Shown piece by piece: positions 29,847 through 38,131 of a stretch of DNA of 64,000 bases (positions are counted from its first letter, which is position 1; each line of letters opens with the position of its first letter). Source of the stretch: CAWECB01 sp963807465 (GTDB lineage Bacteria; Patescibacteriota; Minisyncoccia; Minisyncoccales; Minisyncoccaceae); contig CAWECB010000002.1 in the NCBI GenBank assembly GCA_963807465.1, positions 1 through 64,000 of the forward strand, read 5' to 3'. The notes under the pieces were generated by a model that did not search any database, was not told where the DNA came from, and saw only the letters and a program-made list of their open reading frames with translations. A program made the translations under genes and the position numbers.

Positions 29847-30350
29847 ATGGTAATAGACCCCATCATAAAAAGAAGAGCCGTAAGGGAATACAGCGATGCT
29901 TCCGTTTCCGACGAATCGATCAAGGAAATAATCATGGCAGGAGAGTTTGCCCCAACGGCGGTTAATAATAGAAGCGTGGAATTCCTCGTCATTAAGAGCA
30001 AGGAAAATAAAGAAGCGCTGTATAAGATCATCGAACCAAAACAGGAATTCCTAAAACATGCTCCGGTCTGGATAATCCCACTAATTGATACGGCTAAGTC
30101 CAGACTGCCTATACAAGACCTCTCTGTCGCCACCGAGAATATGCTCATAGAGGCAACGGCCTTAGGACTAGGAAGCGTCTGGAGAAACATTGAACCCTTG
30201 ATTGCTGAAAATATCAAAAAACTTTTGGATGTCCCCGATAATTTCATGATCATAAACATCGTCCCGTTGGGCTACGCAAAAACAACGCCCAAGCCTCACA
30301 ACGAAGAAGATTTCTCGGAGAATAAAATACATTACGAAAAGTGGAGATAA
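29847..30350 (+). CDS. Nitroreductase-family flavoprotein
   Basis: This 167-residue protein is in one frame. IIKRRAVREYSDASVSDESI with EIIMAGEFAPTAVNNRSVEF is the FMN-binding start of the nitroreductase family, and ENMLIEATALGLGSVWRNIE with VPLGYAKTTPKPHNEEDFSE is the typical end. It probably reduces nitro or quinone compounds with NAD(P)H; the substrate is open. A TATAAT box at 29832-29837 ends nine bases before the ATG and no ribosome site is present, so the mRNA is probably leaderless. Confidence 0.88.
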   Translation: MVIDPIIKRRAVREYSDASVSDESIKEIIMAGEFAPTAVNNRSVEFLVIKSKENKEALYKIIEPKQEFLKHAPVWIIPLIDTAKSRLPIQDLSVATENMLIEATALGLGSVWRNIEPLIAENIKKLLDVPDNFMIINIVPLGYAKTTPKPHNEEDFSENKIHYEKWR

Positions 30351-30411
30351 CAGCACCCATAAACAAACTGCCGACCTGGCGGTTTTCATTTAAACGGGAT
30401 ATAATCGGGGT

Positions 30412-30994
30412 ATGTTTGATTTGATTTCCTTAATCGAAACTATAGGCTATGCTGGCGTATTCGCTGTCGTTTTTGCCGAATCGGGAATACTCCTGGGATT
30501 CTTCCTGCCCGGAGATAGTCTGCTTTTTACGGCGGGCCTCTTGGCTTCAAGCGGATTTTTCAACATATTCTTACTAATGCCGCTCCTCTTCATCGGAGCA
30601 GTGGCCGGGGACAGCTTTGGGTATTATTTAGGAAGAAAGTTCGGCCCGGGAATATTTAATAGAAAAGAGTCGTTCTTTTTCCATCCTAATAACGCGGAAA
30701 CATCTAAAAGGTTTTTTGACAAATACGGAACCAAGACAATCTTCCTTGCCCGTTTCATTCCCATAATCAGAACCTTCGCTCCAGTGCTTGCCGGAGTAGG
30801 GAAAATGGCATACGGTAGGTTCCTATCGTATAATATCGATTGGGGGGGCGGCTTGGGCCGTAATCCTGCCCCTTATTGGATATTATCTCGGCCGGAGCGT
30901 TCCCGACATCGATTACTATGTCCTGCCTATCGCCGCAATCATCATTATCGTCTCCTTTATTCCTGCGTTATTGGGAATTAGAAAGAATGGTTGA
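30412..30994 (+). CDS. DedA-family membrane protein, one frameshift
   Basis: This protein of about 193 residues is of the DedA/VTT family, proposed lipid scramblases or half-channel transporters. FAESGILLGFFLPGDSLLFT, GDSFGYYLGRKFGPGIF, then FLARFIPIIRTFAPVLAGVG carry the conserved G-x-F-x-P-G and R-x-x-P motifs. A miscounted G run at 30841-30847 shifts the frame; corrected, the end is AAWAVILPLIGYYLGRSVPD and PALLGIRKNG. TATAAT at 30400-30405 ends six bases before the ATG, again suggesting a leaderless message. Confidence 0.87.
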
Positions 30995-31034
30995 CATTTA
31001 AATTTTTATTGTTATAATATATAAGGTTATTCAA

Positions 31035-31391
31035 ATGACCGGTTCTGCTAAATTACTGTATCCGAGCGAGGTTGTTGGTCTCTCGAAAGAGGAACTAGGG
31101 AAATACGTCAAAAGTCTCGCAGATGATGAGTTATATGAGCTAAACGGAAGGATGTTGTCCGCAAGAGGCAACTTCATCTGGACAAGATGTGCTATCTTGA
31201 AAGAACTAGTAAGCAGGCAGTTCGTAATTATCAAAAAAAAGGGTAGCAGGGGAGAATATCAACCCCAGATAGACAGCCTGTCTATCGGAGAGATAAAAAT
31301 GGCTCTTTTCAAGTTTGTATTCCATCGAAAAAGAATCGAATGCACTTTCGACACCAATGGGAAACTACTACGAGTAGTCCCCCAAAGATAG
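31035..31391 (+). CDS. Hypothetical protein, 118 residues
   Basis: I do not recognise this family. The protein begins MTGSAKLLYPSEVVGLSKEE, is soluble, rich in Lys/Arg and Leu, and ends in a basic strand FVFHRKRIECTF. Codon use matches its neighbours and a promoter-like TATAAT lies at 31013-31018. A good terminator follows immediately, so it is a self-contained unit between DedA and the L10 operon. Confidence 0.6.
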   Translation: MTGSAKLLYPSEVVGLSKEELGKYVKSLADDELYELNGRMLSARGNFIWTRCAILKELVSRQFVIIKKKGSRGEYQPQIDSLSIGEIKMALFKFVFHRKRIECTFDTNGKLLRVVPQR

Positions 31392-31422
31392 ATAGTTAAC
31401 TAAAGACTTATCTATCTTTTTT
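31384..31422 (+). terminator. Rho-independent terminator
   Basis: An 11-bp perfect stem AAAGATAGATA/TATCTATCTTT (31384-31394 and 31409-31419) runs into six T residues. The left arm overlaps the stop codon of the hypothetical gene. Confidence 0.85.
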
Positions 31423-31440
31423 ATTCCTCTTGGGTTGTGG

Positions 31441-31468
31441 TTGACAAATACAAATAAAAGAGTATACT
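31441..31468 (+). promoter_or_regulatory. Promoter of the L10-L7/L12 operon
   Basis: TTGACA at 31441-31446, a 16-base spacer and TATACT at 31463-31468 make a strong sigma-70-type promoter about 105 bases upstream of rplJ, leaving room for the leader RNA. Confidence 0.8.
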
Positions 31469-31474
31469 CGAAGC

Positions 31475-31577
31475 ATAACTAAATAATCCACAGATAGCGG
31501 GCGCACATAAGTCCCGCCGAGGATAAAACAAGTAAAATTGTTGTATTGTCTGTGGAAACACGGATTTTTTAATAAAT
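31475..31577 (+). ncRNA. Ribosomal protein L10 leader RNA
   Basis: Between promoter and rplJ the RNA can fold with CCACAGA (31488-31494) paired to TCTGTGG (31549-31555), enclosing a GCGGG/CCCGC hairpin. This is the layout of the L10 leader, which L10-L12 complexes bind to repress their own operon. Placement directly before rplJ supports it. A covariance search would settle the class. Confidence 0.65.
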
Positions 31578-32099
31578 ATGCCATCGACAAGAGAACAAAA
31601 ACAGAATATCATCAATGACCTTGAGACCAAGATTGAGAAGCAGAAGTCCATGGTTTTCATGGATTTCACCGGAGTTAAGGTTAAAGAATTGGCGAATTTT
31701 AGAGAGAAGCTAAAAGAGCAGAATAGCGAGCTGAAGGTGGCGAAAAAGAGCTTGATGGAAATCGCTCTCAAGAACAAGAATATTGATTTGGACACAAAGA
31801 AGCTGGAAGGAGAGGTAGCCATGGTAATGGGATACAAGGATGAAATAGTACCCAGCAAGATGGTCTACCAGTTTTCAAAGGAAAACCAGAAGGTGAAAAT
31901 ACTGGGAGGATTCCTTGAAAACAAGTTCTATGAGGTAGCCGATATTATAAGGTTGGCCGAGCTGCCCTCAAAAGAACAACTGCTTTCTATGTTGGTCGGA
32001 ACCATGTCCGCTCCGGCGACAAACTTTGTGGGGGTATTGCAGGGTAATTTAAGAAAGCTGGTATTCGCGCTTTCGGCGATTAAAGATAAAAAAGCATAA
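31578..32099 (+). CDS. rplJ: Ribosomal protein L10
   Basis: This 173-residue protein is intact. MPSTREQKQNIINDLETKIE, VFMDFTGVKVKELANFREKL and LKVAKKSLMEIALKN are the RNA-binding N-terminal domain of L10, and the C-terminal helix FVGVLQGNLRKLVFALSAIK binds L7/L12 dimers. It anchors the stalk of the large ribosomal subunit. rplL follows 80 bases downstream in the same transcript. Confidence 0.95.
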   Translation: MPSTREQKQNIINDLETKIEKQKSMVFMDFTGVKVKELANFREKLKEQNSELKVAKKSLMEIALKNKNIDLDTKKLEGEVAMVMGYKDEIVPSKMVYQFSKENQKVKILGGFLENKFYEVADIIRLAELPSKEQLLSMLVGTMSAPATNFVGVLQGNLRKLVFALSAIKDKKA

Positions 32100-32179
32100 T
32101 CAAAATATAAAATCATTAGAATAAGGCGTAAGGTAAAAACACTGTTTAGCCCTTAACGAATTATTCGATGTAAAAACAA

Positions 32180-32596
32180 ATGGCAGAAGAAATAGAGACA
32201 GTAGAGGTTCCTGAAAAGTTCAAGAAGCTTGTCGAAGAAGTGGAAAAGATGTCTGTTCTAGACTTGGCAGAATTAGTAAAGGTGCTTGAGAAAAAGTTCG
32301 GTGTATCGGCAGCTCCTCAGATGGTAGCCGCAGCAGCCGGAGTAGCTCCTGCCGCCGCAGCAGCCGGAGAAGAGAAATCTTCATTCAATGTCGTCTTAAC
32401 ATCGGCCGGGGATAAGAAGATCGAAGTTATCAAGGTTGTAAGGGATGTAACCCAGAAAGGATTGAAGGAAGCCAAGGACTTAGTTGATGCCATAGCCACG
32501 GCTCCTCAGACAATCAAAGAAGACGCAAAGAAAGAAGAGGCGGAGGAATTGAAGAAAAAATTCACCGAAGCTGGCGCAACTGTAGAACTAAAGTAA
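32180..32596 (+). CDS. rplL: Ribosomal protein L7/L12
   Basis: This intact 138-residue stalk protein has an N-terminal dimerisation helix ([20 protein letters not shown]), an Ala-rich hinge ([16 protein letters not shown]) and the C-terminal factor-binding domain ([40 protein letters not shown]). It is slightly longer than the usual 120-130 residues because of an N-terminal extension. It contacts translation GTPases. A terminator follows. Confidence 0.96.
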   Translation: MAEEIETVEVPEKFKKLVEEVEKMSVLDLAELVKVLEKKFGVSAAPQMVAAAAGVAPAAAAAGEEKSSFNVVLTSAGDKKIEVIKVVRDVTQKGLKEAKDLVDAIATAPQTIKEDAKKEEAEELKKKFTEAGATVELK

Positions 32597-32611
32597 GCTT
32601 TAAAATCAAAG

Positions 32612-32632
32612 CTCCGCACGATGCGGAGTTTT
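32612..32632 (+). terminator. Terminator of the rplJL operon
   Basis: CTCCGCA, loop CGA, TGCGGAG and a T run form a compact intrinsic terminator 16 bases after the rplL stop. Confidence 0.88.
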
Positions 32633-32639
32633 TGGTTTA

Positions 32640-33243
32640 ATAAAAAGAAAACGCTGGCACATTGTGTCAGCTTGGGATGAATTAGAAGATTTTCTCTAGT
32701 GGGAGTTGTTGAGGAAGTGTTTGGGCCCTCTCTCTTTGGTTATTGAAACCATTGATCATTAAGAGCACAACATCTTCTCATATCTCCCTTGGTCGCATAG
32801 GTGCAACCAGATTCATTCAGGTCTCTGGCAACCGGCATTACATCCAGTTCCAGTAAAAGCCAGCGCGCGGGCATGGCGTAAGGCTATGCTTTAACCATGA
32901 AATTCTCCGAAGTAGAGTTTTCCTCGGGCCGAAGAGGGCGGAGGGGACGAGTCGACCGATGGTACGGATTATGCCTAGTGGGGTAATCCGTTCTCGACGG
33001 GACTATGCCTCCTCTCTTGGGCGCTTGTGCTTGGGCCTTGATCAGGTTCCGTTTACAGGCCGGCGCAACCACACACTGATACCGTTGCACAACAGTTCGA
33101 GTTCATTATATCAGACTTCCTGAATCGGTCATCAAAGAGAAACTCCCTGGTGACCTGCTTTAGCAATACTCGATACATATATTGTTAAAGTAGGCCACCA
33201 AGAATCTTCTTTATTCATATAAAAAGAACATATCTGCATTATA
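32640..33243 (-). ncRNA. Candidate minus-strand untranslated transcript, unassigned
   Basis: This 680-base gap has no convincing gene but has transcript signals on the minus strand: TTGACA (33265-33260), 16 bases, TATAAT (33243-33238), and a terminator at the other end, stem GCTGACAC/GTGCCAGC (32671-32653) followed by GTTTTCTTTTT. Inside is a long imperfect hairpin, arms 33148-33168 and 33179-33200 with about 20 pairs, and a second TATAAT at 33110-33105. The middle part is clearly more GC-rich than its surroundings, as structured RNAs often are in AT-rich genomes. I tested for tmRNA, RNase P and SRP signatures by eye and found none. Two short frames (68 codons from GTG at 33090; 44 codons from 32874) could instead be small proteins. 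Confidence 0.4.
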
Positions 33244-33284
33244 GACATTTAATAATTTTTGTCAAATTCCAAAATGTGGAAAAC

Positions 33285-33311
33285 TAAAAAACACCTCCGA
33301 TGAAAGAGGTG
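33285..33311 (-). terminator. Terminator of the thioredoxin-like gene
   Basis: On the minus strand CACCTC (33311-33306), a loop, GAGGTG (33297-33292) and six T residues form an intrinsic terminator 8 bases beyond the stop codon. Confidence 0.85.
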
Positions 33312-33318
33312 CTCTAGC

Positions 33319-34059
33319 TTATTTGCAAACGCTTGCTGGCTGGTTTCCCGTGGCCCTGCAGATAACCTTTGTCAGTGTGGTCTTTTCCGCAGCTTCCCCC
33401 TGAGATTCTCCTGACCCTATCCTGTAATACTTGCATCCGATTACCAAAGTGGGAACCGAGCCCGTGCTGTACTGAGTAAAGATGTTCTGATCTTTGCTTG
33501 AGTCGATGTTTTCGTGGAATGAGATGACGCTACCGAACTCCTTAATGATTCCCTCCAAGATGGGTTTCTCCCATTGGCAGTGAGGACAGGTTCCTGAACC
33601 GAAGAAATATACTATGGGCTTCTCGTTCTCTTTGCAAACATCGACAGCCGTTATTTCCTTAAATCCTCCTTCTACGTCGGTTGCTGTTTTCTGGGCCATT
33701 TCCGGCTGGCTAGTGTTAGTATTAGATGAACCGCTTGTCGAAGGATTCTTACTGATGTCTATACTATCCTGAGTGAAGAGATCCTTTCCGTCGGCGGAAA
33801 CGTACGATACGAACTGCTGTCCGCCGAGAGTAAGGTCGAACTTGTAGAGCTTATTTATAACCTTGCCGTCAATTTTCGAAAGGGTAGCCTGCTGTCCCGA
33901 GGTTGTCAAATTCTTATTAATGTAGTTTATGGCCTTCGCGGTCGCCGCCTTGGGAGTCATATTATTGAAATTGTCCTTAATGACTACCACCGCTAAAGCA
34001 ATAGATACTAGAGCGAGAACGATAGTTACGATCTTCCACTTATTCATATTCATTTCCAT
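33319..34059 (-). CDS. Membrane-anchored thioredoxin-like disulfide protein
   Basis: This is an intact 246-residue protein. The N terminus has one membrane anchor (WKIVTIVLALVSIALAVVVI). A region of about 100 residues with a Ser/Thr/Asn-rich linker (STSGSSNTNTSQ) follows, then a thioredoxin fold with the active site GSGTCPHCQWEKPILEG, the cis-Pro in TGSVPTLVIGCKYYRIG and extra Cys residues near the end (VICRATGNQPASVCK). CPHC is typical of DsbA-like oxidases, so an extracytoplasmic role in disulfide chemistry is likely. It is transcribed alone. Confidence 0.85.
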   Translation of the reverse strand: MEMNMNKWKIVTIVLALVSIALAVVVIKDNFNNMTPKAATAKAINYINKNLTTSGQQATLSKIDGKVINKLYKFDLTLGGQQFVSYVSADGKDLFTQDSIDISKNPSTSGSSNTNTSQPEMAQKTATDVEGGFKEITAVDVCKENEKPIVYFFGSGTCPHCQWEKPILEGIIKEFGSVISFHENIDSSKDQNIFTQYSTGSVPTLVIGCKYYRIGSGESQGEAAEKTTLTKVICRATGNQPASVCK

Positions 34060-34125
34060 AACTTTGTGATTTATTATTATGCTGTCTATTATAGCAATTA
34101 ACTTTTAGAAAGCAAAGCAGTTAAA

Positions 34126-34154
34126 GCCCCGCAAGCGGGGCAACTGTTTTTTTG
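34126..34154. terminator. Bidirectional-looking hairpin
   Basis: GCCCCGC/GCGGGGC (34126-34132 and 34135-34141) lies between two minus-strand genes. On the plus strand it is followed by AACTG and seven T; on the minus strand by TTTAACTG. It probably ends the acidic-protein transcript. Confidence 0.55.
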
Positions 34155-34161
34155 ATTGTTA

Positions 34162-34413
34162 TTACTCGTCCTCTTCTGCGCCGAAGTCATTACCAATTTC
34201 TTCTTCATCATCATCCGTATCGTCATCCATATCATCATCTTCGTCTTCATCATCATCGCCGAGTTCCTCTTCGTCTTCCTCTTCTTCGTCTCCGTCGCAC
34301 TCATCGCAACCACACTCATCTCCCTCTTCTTTTTCACCTTCTTCTACGGCTAACGATTCGACTTCTTTTAATTCTTCTTCAAAAATCATATTTTTATTAA
34401 AGGTTATTAACAA
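34162..34413 (-). CDS. Extremely acidic small protein with a Cys pair motif
   Basis: This protein of up to 83 residues (start ATG 34413, or 34389 giving MIFEEELKEVE) is dominated by Asp and Glu in its second half. In the middle a small cysteine cluster reads DECGCDECDGD. Low-complexity acidic tails of this type occur in many Patescibacteria, and CxC-x2-C could bind a metal. Reading frame, codon use and flanking terminator argue for a real gene, but the composition makes homology statements unreliable. No function is proposed. Confidence 0.55.
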   Translation of the reverse strand: MLITFNKNMIFEEELKEVESLAVEEGEKEEGDECGCDECDGDEEEEDEEELGDDDEDEDDDMDDDTDDDEEEIGNDFGAEEDE

Positions 34414-34590
34414 ATGCTTTATCTTTTAATAAAGATAATTTGATGCCTATTTTTTCTTATAAATGCCGACCTTTTTTCCTACGATGCTATCATTATAATT
34501 GTAGAAAATTTATTGTCAAGGCCTATCTCGCTGTAGACATTTTAATTAAAAAAGTTATAATTATATAAACACACAAAAAGAGAAGAAATC

Positions 34591-34965
34591 ATGAATATTT
34601 TCATAAAATACCTATACTGGCAGTTCGTATTATCCCCCAAGAAGATATTGGGGATAATAAAGAACTATTTGGCCTTCGGGTTTGATTTCTTTTCAGTAAA
34701 AGAATCTTTAAGATCTCTATTCTCCCCGTGGAGAAGGCAAAGCTGGTCATACGGTCGAGGCTTTGACATAGGACGCTACATCGAAACATTCTTCTCGAAC
34801 CTCATAGCGAGGATAATAGGATTCATAATGAGAGTGTTCATCCTATTATTATTTGTTTTATACGAAATTTTCTTTTTAATCCTGGGCGCTGCTGTTTTTT
34901 TGCTGGTTCTTATTTATCCCGTCCTCGCGATCTGGGGCATAATCTACAGCTTTAAATACTTATAA
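34591..34965 (+). CDS. Hypothetical membrane protein, partner of the Clp-like ATPase
   Basis: This protein of 124 residues, family not recognised, has an N-terminal amphipathic region with LFSPWRRQSWSYGRGFDIGR, then two to three hydrophobic helices from about residue 70 (FIMRVFILLLFVLYEIFFLI, LGAAVFLLVLIYPVLAIW). The next gene, a membrane-anchored Clp ATPase, starts one base after its stop, so the two are almost certainly co-translated and may act together at the membrane. TATAAT-like sequence lies about 35 bases upstream. Confidence 0.7.
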   Translation: MNIFIKYLYWQFVLSPKKILGIIKNYLAFGFDFFSVKESLRSLFSPWRRQSWSYGRGFDIGRYIETFFSNLIARIIGFIMRVFILLLFVLYEIFFLILGAAVFLLVLIYPVLAIWGIIYSFKYL

Positions 34966-34966
34966 G

Positions 34967-37498
34967 ATGTTTGATCTAAACAAAACTCAAATAAACGGAG
35001 CAGTCGAACTGGAAAATCTGTTCCTTCTTTTAAGGATAATCAAGAACCTCCTCTTGGCGGTTGCGTTAGTTTTGCTTGCCGCCTTCTCTTACGATATAGT
35101 TTTAGGAGAAACAAACAGGTTTATGCTGTCCAGCTTACTAGGATGGGTCATCCTCTCATTATCTTCTTTTCTATTATTAAGGAATTTCGGCTACTTTTTT
35201 AATGAATGCCTAAAAAATCCGAAAAGAAAAATATCTCTGGCTGACGCAACGAGTAAAAACGGAAACATAGCCTCTTATCTTAATTTTAGAGCCGCTAAGT
35301 ATCTTTCCCTGGCCTTGCATTTCGCTAAAAGTAAGAAATTGAAATATCCCAACCCGACGATACTCCTGTATTTCTTCCTCGATACCAAAAATCCACGAAT
35401 CATTTTCATATTTTCTAGGCTTTTAATAGACCTTAACGGACTTAAAAAAAATCTTAAGGATAAGATACACAAAGAAACGCAAGTCGATTTATCAAAGGAA
35501 GAGTTCGAACAAATATTCGCCGATGCGACCAATCTAGCGATAAAAAGGGGATCGGAAGAAATAAGGGAAGGGGATGTAATGGCTGCTTTAAGCACGATAG
35601 AGCCCAATCTGAAAGAAATCATAACAAATTCCGACCTAGAAGAAGTAGATTTCGAGAATGCTAACCAATGGCAGGAATCCGTTTACAGGAAAATCCACAA
35701 AGATAAACGCTTCTGGGATTATGAAAATCTTTTAAAGGCGGGTTCGATAGGGAAATATTGGGGTGCGGGGTACACTCCCACCCTTGATTGCTTCTCGACC
35801 GATTGGACCGATATCGTAAGAGCAAGGGGCTTCGAGGAAATAATTGGTCATAAGGACAAGATTGAGCAGGTTGAGATGATTCTTTCTAAAAAGGGTGGAA
35901 ATGTATTAATCGTGGGAGATCCGGGAGCCGGAAGAAAGAACATAATCCATGCTTTGATAAGGAAAGCTCTCTTAAAACAATCCACTCCGGAAATTAACAA
36001 TAACAGATTTGTCGAACTGGACATCATTTCCTTAACAACGAACATCTCTTCGTTCGAACAGATGGAAAAGGTTTTGGACCAGTGTTTCGCCGAAGTGGCT
36101 AAGGCCGGCAACGTTATACTCGTAATCAACGACTTCCATGATTTCTTGGGAAAACAACAGAAAGCCGGCATAGTTGATATTTCCGGAATCATCGCTCCCT
36201 ATCTTTCCATGCCTAGCTTCAAAACGATTTGTATGACTTCGAACGAAGGACTGCATAAATATGTGGAAGGGAAACCTGGGATACTGGCCCAGTTCGAAAA
36301 GGTGGAAGTTCCTGAGATGTCAACGGAAGAAACCTTAATGGTTTTGGAATCGAACGCCTTCGGATTGGAAAGGGAGTATGAAAAATTCATACCTTACACG
36401 GCCCTAAAAGAGACCGTCAAAGTCGCCGAAAAGTATATTTCCAATTATCCTTTCCCACAGAAGGCCATGACCCTTCTTGAGGACACAGTCATATACAGCA
36501 GAAAATTACCCGACGGGCAAGTGATATTGCCGGAGTACGTAGACCAAGTCCTTTCGGAAAAAGTTCAGATCCCAGTAGGGAAAATAAAAAGTAAAGAAAA
36601 AACAGTTCTTTTGGACCTTGAGAATATCCTCCACAAAAGAATCATCGCCCAAGATGAAGCTATAAAAGATATCTCTTCAGCCCTGAGAAGAGCGAGGACT
36701 GGTGTCCAGACGAGAAAAGGACCAATGGGAAGCTTCCTTTTTCTGGGGCCGACTGGAGTGGGCAAGACTGAGACCGCAAAAGCTCTCGCCGAAACATATT
36801 TCGGCTCCGAGGACAAAATGGTGAGGATAGACATGTCGGAGTTCCAGAGGATAGATGATATCCCGAGGTTACTAGGAAGCGAAGAACAGGAGGGTATCTT
36901 GACTACGCAGATAAAAGACAATCCATTCTCTCTAGTATTATTGGATGAAATAGAAAAGGCTCACCCGAACGTTTTAAACGTCTTCCTGCAGGTCTTGGAC
37001 GAAGGATACGTCAATGATAATCTAGGTAGGAAGATATCATTTGCAAATACGATTATCATAGCCACGAGCAATGCCGGATACGAAGTAATACTAAAAGCCA
37101 TTGAAGAAGGCAAAGAGATGTTCGAGATAAAAAAGGAACTTCTCGACTTTATCTTAAATAAGGGAATATTCAGACCGGAGTTCGTCAACAGGTTCGACGG
37201 AGTGGTGGTATTCAAGTCATTAAGTAAGAATGACTTAATGTCCATCGCCCAATTACAGCTGGACAAGATAAATAGCAACCTTAAGAGCAAGAAGATAAAA
37301 CTGGATATCACTCCTGAATTGAAACAGGCAGTCGTTGACCTAAGCTATGACCCGGTATTCGGAGCGAGGGAAATGAAAAGGGTAATACAGGATAAGATAG
37401 AAAATACTATCGCCAGGGCTTTGCTTTCAGATTCGATTCCTCAGGGAAGCAAGATTCGGATTGATCCCAAAACGTTTGAGATAAGCTTCGTACAATAG
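34967..37498 (+). CDS. Membrane-anchored ClpC/ClpB-like AAA+ ATPase with degenerate first ATPase domain
   Basis: An intact 843-residue protein. Residues about 25-75 hold two membrane helices (NLLLAVALVLLAAFSYDIVL and MLSSLLGWVILSLSSFLLLR). A Clp N-like helical region follows. The first AAA+ domain has GDPGAGRKNI where Walker A should be GxxGxGKT and VILVINDFHDFLG where Walker B should end DE, so it probably cannot hydrolyse ATP. The second AAA+ domain is complete: FLFLGPTGVGKTETAKALAE, LVLLDEIEKAHPNVLNVFLQ, sensor IIIATSNAG and arginine finger region PEFVNRFDGVVVF, then the ClpB-D2-small domain DPVFGAREMKRVIQDKIENT. I see no ClpP-binding loop. The likely role is membrane protein unfolding or quality control. 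Confidence 0.88.
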   Translation: MFDLNKTQINGAVELENLFLLLRIIKNLLLAVALVLLAAFSYDIVLGETNRFMLSSLLGWVILSLSSFLLLRNFGYFFNECLKNPKRKISLADATSKNGNIASYLNFRAAKYLSLALHFAKSKKLKYPNPTILLYFFLDTKNPRIIFIFSRLLIDLNGLKKNLKDKIHKETQVDLSKEEFEQIFADATNLAIKRGSEEIREGDVMAALSTIEPNLKEIITNSDLEEVDFENANQWQESVYRKIHKDKRFWDYENLLKAGSIGKYWGAGYTPTLDCFSTDWTDIVRARGFEEIIGHKDKIEQVEMILSKKGGNVLIVGDPGAGRKNIIHALIRKALLKQSTPEINNNRFVELDIISLTTNISSFEQMEKVLDQCFAEVAKAGNVILVINDFHDFLGKQQKAGIVDISGIIAPYLSMPSFKTICMTSNEGLHKYVEGKPGILAQFEKVEVPEMSTEETLMVLESNAFGLEREYEKFIPYTALKETVKVAEKYISNYPFPQKAMTLLEDTVIYSRKLPDGQVILPEYVDQVLSEKVQIPVGKIKSKEKTVLLDLENILHKRIIAQDEAIKDISSALRRARTGVQTRKGPMGSFLFLGPTGVGKTETAKALAETYFGSEDKMVRIDMSEFQRIDDIPRLLGSEEQEGILTTQIKDNPFSLVLLDEIEKAHPNVLNVFLQVLDEGYVNDNLGRKISFANTIIIATSNAGYEVILKAIEEGKEMFEIKKELLDFILNKGIFRPEFVNRFDGVVVFKSLSKNDLMSIAQLQLDKINSNLKSKKIKLDITPELKQAVVDLSYDPVFGAREMKRVIQDKIENTIARALLSDSIPQGSKIRIDPKTFEISFVQ

Positions 37499-37512
37499 AA
37501 TTAACGAAAGGA

Positions 37513-37537
37513 CGCCGGTGGGGAACCGGTGTTTTTT
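37513..37537 (+). terminator. Terminator after the Clp-like gene
   Basis: CGCCGGT, loop GGGGA, ACCGGTG and six T residues, 14 bases after the stop at 37498. Confidence 0.85.
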
Positions 37538-37602
37538 GTTTACCTGGGGACAAATTATCCGGAAGACCGTTAAATCAACGTTTTTGCCATGTAGACAAGT
37601 GG

Positions 37603-37666
37603 TTGACAAGTTTTATAGGGTGGGGTAAAATGGTGGTACAGTGTTTACAAGTGGGGAAAAGTGTGG
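37603..37666 (+). promoter_or_regulatory. Promoter and MraZ-type repeats before mraZ
   Basis: TTGACA (37603-37608), a 17-base spacer and TAAAAT (37626-37631) make a promoter. Overlapping and following it are G-rich repeats at about one helical turn: TGGGG 37621, TGGTG 37631, TGGGG 37652 and TGTGG 37662. MraZ is known to repress its own dcw operon by binding TGGGN repeats spaced by about 10 bases, so these are probable autoregulatory sites. Confidence 0.6.
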
Positions 37667-37697
37667 ATAACTCAAATGAACTGGGGACAAATAAAAT

Positions 37698-38129
37698 ATG
37701 ATAATCGGCCAATACATCTACAATCTGGATCCAAAGAAGAGGCTCACTATTCCTACAAAATTTAGAAATGTACTTATCTGACGGCGCAGTATTAACGAGA
37801 GGAATAGACGGATGCCTTTTCCTATACCCGCAGAAAGAATGGGAAGCTTTAGCTGAAAAATTAAGCAAGCTTCCTTTGTCGCAAGGAAACGCAAGAAGCT
37901 TTGCGAGAGTGATGCTTGCCGGAGCCATGGATGTGCGAGTGGACAGCTTGGGAAGAATTTTAATTCCCGACTATTTAAAAGAATACGCAAATTGAAAAAA
38001 AGCGCGGTCATTGCTGGATTGTTCGACAGGATAGAAATCTGGGACGAAGAGAGATGGCAGAAATACGGACAGACAACTGACACTCAAGTTGGAGACATAG
38101 CCGAAGGATTAAAAGAATTGGGGATATAA
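37698..38129 (+). CDS. mraZ: Transcriptional regulator MraZ, two frameshifts
   Basis: MraZ is the AbrB-like first gene of the cell-division (dcw) cluster. From the ATG at 37698: MIIGQYIYNLDPKKRLTIPT, KFRN, then after a frame change near 37,772 SDGAVLTRGIDGCLFLYPQK, LAGAMDVRVDSLGRILIPDY and LKEYAN; after a second near 37,995, SAVIAGLFDRIEIWDE. Both DxxGRxxIP-type motifs of the family are present. The end at 38129 lies two bases before rsmH. Confidence 0.88.
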
Positions 38130-38131
38130 AT

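Noticed and set aside
32740..32874. 44-codon frame with CC pair (MPARWLLLELDVM...)
   Set aside because: No ribosome site or recognisable family and it lies inside the candidate RNA; kept only as an alternative in that entry.
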